DNA from: Chondrilla cf. caribensis
Lineage: Eukaryota; Porifera; Demospongiae; Chondrillida; Chondrillidae
Assembly (NCBI GenBank): GCA_964020155.1
Contig: OZ026559.1
Span: 930,345 to 994,344 of the forward strand
DNA: 64,000 bases
Reading direction: 5' to 3'
A model generated the notes under the pieces. The model saw only the letters and a program-made list of their open reading frames with translations. It had not been told where the DNA came from and did not search any database. This document shows, one piece after another, positions 55,514 to 64,000 of the stretch; positions within the stretch are counted from its first letter, which is position 1, and every line of letters starts with the position of its first letter. Position numbers and translations under genes: made by a program.

Positions 55514-56918
55514 ATGGATTCAACAACAAGTGGGTTACTTGAGACTTTGTTGCCTTTAATTGTGAGTGAATGTTTTTATAAGTAAATTGATACGTTTAAT
55601 AAACTGTATCTCAAAGACTTTATTGCATTGATTGTTATTTTGGATTTATGATCAAATGTTACTTATATATACCTGTTTGTCCTAAATTAAATCCTATAAT
55701 AGATTATGATGCAACAGTATGGGTTACTTTACTTGCTCTGGCCAATGGAGTCATAGTCATCACAACATTTCCGAGTACATTGTTATTATTGTTCTGTTAC
55801 TTCTGCACATTTCGACGTCAAGAAAGTGAGTTTCAGTGATCTCTGCACAATATGAAATTGAACACATGATCTGCTATGTAACTCTTCCTTTCTAAATATT
55901 TCCAGATGACCATGTAGGATCTCTGATTAGCCGGTTTACTGCATGTACATGTGCATGTGGAGTCGGAATGATCCTAATTTCCCTAATTATTGCTATCTTG
56001 TTATTGTGTAACTACATCATCATATTGCCATGCCTGCTGACGCCAGGAACAGTGGTTTGTGAAGGTAAATTAATCGATACAACAATATTATAGTATAATA
56101 TGCATAGTTATTTTACAGTAGGTAACTTTGTACTACTTAATTGAATTTGAAACCATTTTAAATCTTAATTATAATTATCATTATTTTATCTTCCTTTCCA
56201 GCTGGAAGTGGGATATTCTTCTCCTCAACAATCATACTGCTGTGTATGGTATGTCTGATTTTTCCAAGAACTATGTGTAGGTATTACAGGTACAGAAGAA
56301 ATTCTAGAATACGGCAACGTCACCAGTCTAGTAAGCAATTCAAATACAAATTTTATGATAATACAATAAATAAATACTGACTACTTAAATCACCATCAAC
56401 ATCCATCCTCACAGATTATGTGGAGGTGCCATATGTCCCTCGCTTGTCTTCTATCTCTTTTCGTTCTGAAAGGACCCACATACAGGCTATTAGCCCAAAT
56501 TCATTTACAGGAGTAATTGAATGTTGTGATTCAGAAGATTCAAATTCAAACAATGAAGGTGGTGTTCAAATGCATGTGGTTATATTGCTAACACTTTTTA
56601 TTAACCTGGTTAGTGTATGATCATGATAGTATACCGGTAGCCTAATAATATTTCGATCATTGTTAACTATCATTATTTGTTAACCGGTAGTCTACTATAT
56701 AGGAGAAGAATATTTAATTTAATTGCCTTTTCGTGATTATTATTGATGTTTAGAGGCTTGATTGATTTCCTAAATATTGTCCTGTACTACACATTGTATC
56801 TACACTGAAATATGATGTGGGTTTGACATAATATTATGCTAATAATTGGATGAACAGTCTACTAGCAAGCATTTTTATATTACTATAGATATAATAATTA
56901 TTATGTATTAGAATCTGA

Positions 56919-56966
<48 letters not shown>

Positions 56967-59236
56967 TATATTTATTTCATATGAACATGTACTTCATATT
57001 TCATAGTACAAATAGTCAGCTTCAAGGGAGATTTTGTCTTTCCTAAAAACCTTTGATTGAATATCGATAATATATAATTCCCCATTCATGTATCTGTTGT
57101 TGGCATTTCTGTATAATATTATGAAGTATGTACTTAGTCCAAAAGCTGATTTATGATGACATTGTATGCTTTTTCTATCTCTTCATTATTGATAACGTGT
57201 ACATTTCTTGCAGGTAGCAGAGACAATTTGTTAAAATATGAACTTGGTCAAGAAAAAAATTCTCCAAGAGAGAAATTTGATCCTGTAACTGGACCTCACC
57301 TAGTAGCACATAAATTGGACATAAAGGAATTTGAACATGAAGGTTACTTCAGTCCACCTAAATTACATGATGCATATTGTGTTCGGCACCAGCAATTTTC
57401 TAAAACACTTGAAGGTACTCATGTATCACAGCAGTGGAGTGGAAATACTGCTACTGAATATGAAAGTAGTCATTTGGACTGTATGTGCATATATGCAATG
57501 AGTGTAGCTTTGCAATTGCATGCTATCACATGCTTGTTTTTTTTTTCATAATGATTATTAGACATAGTTGCACAATTGTATGTCCCCAGTTCTTCCAACC
57601 AATTGTCTCTTGATCCGGTAAGAATAGACTGGGGTGAGTCAGAATCGTGTACATCTTCATTTCTACATTGAGTTATAGTATCATTGCAGTCCTCATGTGT
57701 ATAATTATATATTCTACATTTATCCACACTTACATTATTATTATGGTTTAACAATAGATTACAACAACCTTGGTGAGCCATACAAGCCACTGACTGTACA
57801 ACACCTGATGCCCTACATCAATGATCTTGCTGATGAGGTGGTATTCATCTCTGGATGGCTTGGTATGGATGGGGAGTTGTCTGTGATTAGAAGAACGTTT
57901 GGCATGATAACTCCTGGGGAACAACTCCAAAAGCTCCTGAAGAAATGGTTGGAAGACACTGAACGTCCCACTGCCCCTCAGACGTGGGAGTACTTTGTAA
58001 GAGTGGTTCGAGAAGTCAGGAAAGGACATGTAGCGGAAAAAATTGTGAAAGATGTGTTCCAAGGTGACGACTACTGTAGGTATAATGTATGAATTGTTTT
58101 TATGTTTGCTGATTGTGCTCATAACTTTTGACACTATATAACCGTGTGTTAACACTTATGCAAACAAACTCTATATGACAATTTTTTTGAATAACATACT
58201 AGCATGCACTCACACGTACAATACTATATGTACTATTTTATTCTCTTTCCAATTTACAGATAGTGGACTACCATCAGATCCAATAGCCCTGGAAAAGCAT
58301 GTAGTCTCCAAAATGGCCGACAATTGGTACCAATTTGGCATTCATCTTGGGCTACCTGAGGACACTTTGAAAGCCATTGATGATTCTAAATTATTGAACA
58401 AAAATTCTGCTCGATGTTTGGTTATGTTTCAACGCTGGATGGAAGAAATTGGTCCTGTTGAGAACAAGATAGACAAAATAGAACAAGCCATGAAAGAAGT
58501 TGTAAAGGTAAGATGAGTAATGTGCAGACAACTGGTTCCCCAATTGGCCAAATCTGACGCATATACTCATACACTCATACAGCGACACTCTGCAGTTGCA
58601 TCACCTACATATGTACACAGGTAATGCTATATACAGTGCACACACACTCGCACAACTGATGGTACCAGGATATTTTCACCTTATTAGGTCACTGGAGATG
58701 AGAAGTCAGGAATGACATCCATTTGTGGAAGTGAACAAGGTACATACATATGTAGATACTGTCCAAAACTTTGCATGGAGTACAATTTCCAGCTGGCCTG
58801 GGAGGCATTCGTAGAGTCTGAAGAAAAGGCTACTGAATATCCATGGGTATATTGGGGAAGGCTAAGGATCTCCCCTCAGAGTAAACTATGTAATAGTCTA
58901 CACTTTGTACATGGTTACATAATGATTTGCATAATATTATATTTTTAGAAGGAGAGGCATCATCAATAAGCAATGATGCAATCCCTGCTTGGGTAGAGAA
59001 AATGGCTGAGAATTGGTTCAATTTTGGTATTGCCCTTGGCTTCTCTGAAGAGGACTTACAGTCCATCAAGGATTCTAATGACGATGATGTAGCACGCTGT
59101 TCTGCAATGCTGTATTGTTGGCTAAGAACCGGTGATCAAAGAGAAAAGACCCACGAGAGGTTGTTACGAGCAGCAAAGGAGGCAACTCCTCAAGTGGCTA
59201 CCAGTGGGAGGTACACAGAACCACCAACCTATTCAG
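55514..59236 (+). CDS. Family member F: 3-TM - linker - DD1 - DD2 - DD3, ZU5/UPA deleted
   Basis: Exons: 55514-55529 (ATG), 55703-55825 (TM1), 55906-56064 (TM2), 56202-56330 (TM3), 56415-56558, 57214-57480 (linker), 57562-57633 (linker homologous to D 33063-33134), 57758-58063 (DD1), 58260-58507 (DD2), 58688-58739, 58949-59236 (DD3). Frame is exact through all of these (about 600 aa). The whole ZU5-UPA block present in C and D is missing, and sequence homologous to D before ZU5 joins directly to sequence homologous to D after UPA2. The last exon found in A, C, D and E (ETVDP/VPHY type) was not found. Read-through past the DD3 donor would add about 47 residues and stop at 59382, so the C-terminus is unresolved. 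Confidence 0.8.
56921..56964. repeat. (TA)n microsatellite
   Basis: Perfect TA run in the intron between the acidic exon and the linker exon of member F. Confidence 0.95.
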
Positions 59237-59458
59237 GTACTGTTGTGCATAGCATCACATGTTGTATATCTGTGTATGTGGTATGTTGCGTGGGTGACTT
59301 CAAAGGAAAAGCAGTGCACACATTCGTGATGTGTGCACACTTCCCTGATGTACACACACTTCATTCGATGTTGTATTGTTGACAATTGGTTTGTGTTTCC
59401 TTTTCACACGTCTACTAATCATTGCTTAATCAAAGGTGCGCCCACACAACATACCACA

Positions 59459-59599
59459 TAATAGCTAAAGTACCCCTGGAGAAGCTGTAGCGAATACAGA
59501 CACCTTTCCCTAATTGACACCTCGGGCTTCGCCCTCGGTATCAATTAGGCAAAGGTGTCTGTATCCGCTACAGCTTCTCCAGAGGTACTTTAGCTATTA
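59459..59599. mobile_element. Near-perfect 141-bp foldback, GATACAGACAC family
   Basis: Two arms of about 65 bases (starting TAATAGCTAAAGTACC) pair with only a few mismatches around a four-base loop in CGGGCTTCGCCC. It belongs with 22505-22632 and a single arm at 15805-15830. It lies between F and G. Confidence 0.85.
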
Positions 59600-60113
59600 C
59601 ATGTACATTGATTACTGCATAGACCAGGGATTGTATGTCACATGTCATTAATAAGTAATGATTCCAATGATTGAACTCTGTGTGAACTCTTCAGAAATGT
59701 CATCCCTGTATCACAAAAGCCTCAATTCTTGTTAGATCAGAAGTGCCTGTGTTTGTGCCTGTGCGTGTGTATATTTCTGGTACTGTGACAGTCTACAGCG
59801 ATCTCATCTTTTCCCCTTACTGTATTACATGTTGTGCGTGTGTTTACACGACTGCTGTAAGAATGTCATTACAATAGTATCTTTCAACTATGTCACAAGG
59901 ATCTACTCGAAAGAACAGACAGTACTAAAAGGCATTTGATTCACGATACTAAACCTAACGTAACTCAACCAAATGTCCCGGAGTGGTTTGTTTGTTTATA
60001 GTTCACTCAATCGTCAAAGTAGTATGTAGTCAATTATGACATACTGTAAATTATAGTAGTAATTATCAAACCATACACAGTTATTGCATATAGTTACTGT
60101 GTGAACATTGAAT
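59600..60113. other. Intergenic F to G
   Basis: No feature recognised; the last exon expected for F was searched for and not found. Confidence 0.4.
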
Positions 60114-61539
60114 ATGTTTGACATTAATTTTCACGTACTGCACTCAGAAGAACACATCTTACTATTCCTAGATCAATTAGAGAGTCTCCGTGTACATAAG
60201 GGCATCAAAGCAAACTGTTTTGTTCTGGGAAAGGTCCACACCCTCCCCATCACCCACCAGGGTGGTACCTTCCCTCTCCATCCTTTTGGACCATGTGGAG
60301 GTGAACAACAAGTGGAGTGTTGTGCTACGTTGGAGGCTCCACCTGGTGTTGTGGGCAGTGGTGTCACTGTGAGTGTCCACTATGCCATCATCCTGGACGG
60401 ACCCTTCGTGTTCCCTGAGCAGTGGGAGAGAACAAGCGTGGTTCTCTACATCGATTGTCCTGAGAAGAGATTGTTAAAAGAGCCACTCCACATCAATCTG
60501 AGACATTGGGCAGTCTGCCAACCGGATGTACTGGCTGTTATGAAGGCAGATCACGATTTTACTGGTAGACAAAGAGAAGGTATAATGTTTAAGCAGTTCA
60601 GTGCCTCTGCTGCTTATCCTTCTCCCAATGCAGTCAATTTTTATCTGAAAGAACATTATTGTTTGATTTGTACGGCAATAAAACATCCTAAATCAATTGA
60701 ATTTAACTCACAGTGCTCTTCGACACATCCTATCAATTGCTACTTGATAAAGGTTCCAGATGACGAAGCAGCTCACAAATTCCGAATATTTCTAATGTAT
60801 GGTGTACCATCATGGGTGGAAGTAAGTTGTTGGTGCTGCTGGAGTGTACGCGTGATGCTTTAAATTGCTGCTATTCTGCATGTCCTTTAGGCAGTGTCTA
60901 AATATTGCTTACGTGAAGTAAGAAGGAGGATGGAACCACGAGTTGAGCCCGTCGTCTTGTCCACAGACTCGCTATCTGTGATATTAGAAAGAAAAGAAGG
61001 AAATGGTTGGAAAGCAGAAGTGACAAGAAAAGAGGTTTGTACTAACTGTACTCTTATAACCAATATCCCCTTGATGTATGTAGAAACCATGTACAATTGC
61101 TTGTTGTAGTTGTCAATATATGTATGTATCACCTTCAGTTGCTTAGAAGTAAATTGGACTTCAGTCAGTTATCTGATCTCAATCACAAGGAGAAGGAGAA
61201 AGAGATGAATATTTTAGCGTATCCTCCTTATGTTGACATCCTTATTGTACACAAGCAGACACCCACAGAAGAAACACATTTTATGGATACTAACAAAGTG
61301 ATTTTCAAATCTGGTCCGAATGAGGCCAATTTCATTTCTATTGTATGGGAGGCTAAAGTACAGTCCAGTGAGTGTTATCTATTGGTATGTATATGTACGT
61401 CGGTTGTGTACAGTTGTGTTCTTTACCATGTTTCATCATGTATACTTTAACTGAACCTTTTGGTACTTCGCAATGCATACATCTCTTGGGAGTGATAGAT
61501 ACTCGGCCATACAAATGTTACATGCACACACACACACAT

Positions 61540-61592
<53 letters not shown>

Positions 61593-63896
61593 AACACACA
61601 CAAACACGTGTGCACATGCACACATCGCAGACACACACACACACGAAGACATCACAATGCTCATGACCATGCATGAATAAACAGATGGTACATGCATACC
61701 AGCAGATCTTTAATCTATCAGAATCATAACGTCATTCAAGTTTCTGCACTGACTAACAGATGGAGACAGAACAGAAAGGCCTTCAGACCATGTACGTCCA
61801 GAAATGCCGAGAATACAAAATTTACCCATGCCTGACACCAATGGTGTAGAATCTGCATTTAACCCATCTTCAGTTGCTAAGGTTGGTTTGGTTCTTCTGC
61901 TGTAACCCCAGTTGCCCGCAATTAAAAAAGGATGTAGGGATGACACATTCCTAAAATATTAAAGAACAAGTTGGTTTAGCCAGAGGACACCGTCACACCA
62001 GTACACCATTGTAATGATCATAACATCATAGCATGACATCCCAATATCAGCAGTACAGCTCAGTCCATACCACTGCAACTGCATCCTGCTGTTATTGGGG
62101 TGGTTATGCTATGACGTGCTCATTGCAATGGTGTAGTGATGTTACAGTGTGCTTTGTCTGGTTAACTCAACTTGTCCTTTAGCTTTTTAGGAATCTGTCA
62201 TCCCTGTATCTTTTTTTCCATTTTAGAATATTCATGCTATGCTATGTTTAATATGTTAATGCTTTGTAGTATGGATAATATTATATTATACAGATCTATA
62301 TCATAGTAAATAGATTGTGATTTTTACATTAAACTGAAACCATGCTTATTTCTCTTCAATATTGTAGCATCCTTGTCAAAAGATCCTTAAGGGAGCACAT
62401 CTTGGTGAGTAGTCACAATTGTCACCATATTCTTTGGAGCATCCATTACAGGGTGTTCTTTCTGGGAATAGGGAATGTTTGCCCATGATTCCTCTACTTT
62501 CCATTCCACCCCACTATAACACTTATACTGGTCCAAGCATACTCAACTTTGTCTACCCTTACTTTTCACAATCACTTGCACTGTCAATCCCATTGTCATT
62601 GTTTTCTGGGTGGAGCACTGCATTGTTTGTAGAGTGTGTGCATGATTTAAAGTTCAGTAGCTGAACATAAACAGAGTATGACCTAACTGTGATGGAAAAA
62701 AGTTGAATATCAAACAGTATTATTTTAGCACAAGAAAGCAGTCCACCTTAGTATACACCTCAAAAGGACACACTAAATTAACCTGCACTTTTTATTTGAT
62801 TCAGAGGTACGTACGTACTTTCTATCAGTACTGGTTGACATAGTGTACATGAGCTAGAGACTGAGTGAGGTGTACTCACTAACCGGGAGATTGTACTAAC
62901 CAGGGTACTTACTAAGGAAGTTGTACTGTACTTACTACAGTACTGGTTGACATGTATGTACAATTGTACTAGTTACTACACGTTCTCTGTGCGGTAAACA
63001 AAGCAATATGGCATGGACGGCGAGTAGTAAGTGGCTTATTGTGAAATAGCCATCTAGAAAATGTGCAGTACGTTTGAATTCAAATACTATTTCTTCCCCT
63101 CACTTCGATAATTCCAGTAATTTTGTTTCTCTTCCTATTGTCTCTACGATGTATGACGTCATCAGGGGAAATGCATGTAACAAAGGACTAAGTATAGGGA
63201 ATTATGTATAAATCGGGAATATACTGTATGTGGTAGCCAAGCACACTAGTAAAAAAGTTGTACAACTTTCTTACTTCACTTACATATAGATAAGGTTCCT
63301 ACTGATCCTGAGTTGCTGAAGGTTTTAGACAAGGTTCCTTGCTGGTACAATCTGGCAGTGGCCCTTGGAGTACCTATAGAACAAGCTAAGGCATACAAGT
63401 CATCATACACTGGTGGACTAGATGCTTTATGTTACTGGAGGAATGGTCTTTCAGTTAAAGGGTGTCCTTCTACCTGGAAATTCTTGTTAGACAAAATCAC
63501 AGAAACACAAGGGAGAACTGTTGCTGAGGAAGTCAATATATATCTTTTCCCAAAGGTGATGGAATCATGCAATTCTAATGGTTTCCATCCTTCCCCTTGT
63601 GAGTTTTCCTTGTGCATTGGTGGTTGTATTTGATTGTCAAGGTGTGTGTGTGTGCATGCGCGTGTATGTGCATGTGTATGTACGCACATGGATGCATGTG
63701 TGCATACGTGCATGTAGTATTCATGCATGTAGAATACATACATATTTGTCTGTACTTGTGCATATAATACTGTATTATTTTGTACATTCCAACCAATACA
63801 TTCAATTCAATGCATACAATTCACATGTGCAAATACATGCATGCTCATGTGATTTATTTTTATCAACGTTAACAGCTGATGATCGCTGAAGCATGA
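60114..63896 (+). CDS. Family member G: ZU5 - UPA-like - one divergent death domain, no membrane exons
   Basis: Exons: 60114-60821 (ZU5; ATG at 60114, or an acceptor at 60171 if upstream exons exist), 60891-61034 and 61139-61367 (UPA-like), 63290-63555 (death domain), 63876-63896 (last codons, stop TGA). Frame is exact, about 455 aa from ATG 60114. The first 245 bases of the ZU5 region are nearly identical to the other members. From about 60462 the sequence diverges abruptly (RHWA in place of HHWA, longer loops). The death domain (CWYNLAVALGVP, GGLDAL.YWRNG, PSTWKFL) pairs with the divergent one of E. No DD1-DD3 exons are seen. It may be an ancestral-type soluble adaptor whose ZU5 start was overwritten by gene conversion. 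Confidence 0.75.
61528..61590. repeat. (AC)n microsatellite
   Basis: AC run in the long intron of member G between the UPA-like and death-domain exons. The rest of that 1.9-kb intron holds no clear feature except the MITE remnant at 62812. Confidence 0.9.
62812..62928. mobile_element. Partial MITE, relative of 35517-35691
   Basis: Shares, in reverse orientation, TCAGTACTGGTTGACATAGT and the CTTACTAAG-AAGTTG-ACTG terminus with 35517-35691. The left end is degraded. Confidence 0.7.
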
Positions 63897-64000
63897 ACAG
63901 ACCCCCAAATATGGAACTAGCCGTAGGCAATAACAAACATGAGTATAATTTATTTTGAACTTTTTTATTTTGAACAAGAAAAGCTGTATTTCATGTTAAG

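Noticed and set aside
61710..61946. 78-codon minus-strand frame in the long intron of member G
   Set aside because: No homologue in other members and no start context or splice support; possibly repeat-derived but not identifiable.
62365..62405. Extra exon between UPA-like and death-domain exons of member G (AG at 62367, GTGAGT near 62404)
   Set aside because: In the required phase it contains an early TAA; skipping it keeps the frame from 61367 to 63290.

Overview
This window is eukaryotic nuclear DNA. Genes are split by short introns with canonical GT/AG borders, there are long (AC)n/(TA)n microsatellites, and terminal-inverted-repeat elements are common. The short introns, low GC, absence of bacterial-style operons and the ZU5/death-domain family expansion fit an early-branching animal, most likely a demosponge such as Amphimedon. 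That placement is inference; no species marker is present.

The window is a tandem cluster, all on the + strand, of one expanded gene family with seven members, A to G. A complete member (C at 19489-27765, D at 28608-36785) starts with a tiny ATG exon and three one-helix exons (three transmembrane segments, predicted N-out/C-in). These are followed by a polar cytosolic linker, a ZU5 exon, two UPA-like exons, a short linker exon and three death domains (DD1, DD2, DD3), ending in a short tail exon. Reading frame is kept across every junction I propose (C about 990 aa, D about 979 aa). Modules are bounded by phase-1 introns, and members differ by whole modules. A (5' end outside the window) has DD3 twice. 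B has ZU5-UPA-DD1-DD2 with no recognisable membrane exons. E has membrane exons, three copies of a linker exon, a different death domain, DD1 and DD3. F has membrane exons and DD1-DD2-DD3, with ZU5-UPA deleted. G has ZU5-UPA and one divergent death domain.

Three copies of the C-terminal exons of the type-B histone acetyltransferase HAT1, without the catalytic GNAT region, lie at 7.5-8.3, 38.3-39.1 and 47.8-48.7 kb. Each is downstream of a family member (A, D, E), so they spread as part of the same segmental duplications. Only the middle copy is undamaged.

Between and inside the genes are many mobile elements. They include a decayed non-LTR-type reverse transcriptase element (about 51.3-53.9 kb), a LINE 3' fragment (44.0-44.5 kb), several TA-flanked mariner-like MITEs (some with an empty site preserved in a paralogue), long foldback elements, and a very small (28-36 bp) palindromic repeat found three times, each time flanked by a perfect 5-bp direct repeat. 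An orphan first exon at 50.16 kb suggests an eighth family member that has been lost.

Function is inferred: ZU5-UPA-death-domain modules in PIDD, UNC5 and ankyrins assemble signalling scaffolds. A membrane-anchored tail with three or four death domains could be a receptor or adaptor platform in innate immune or apoptotic signalling. All exon borders were read by eye and no transcript evidence was available.
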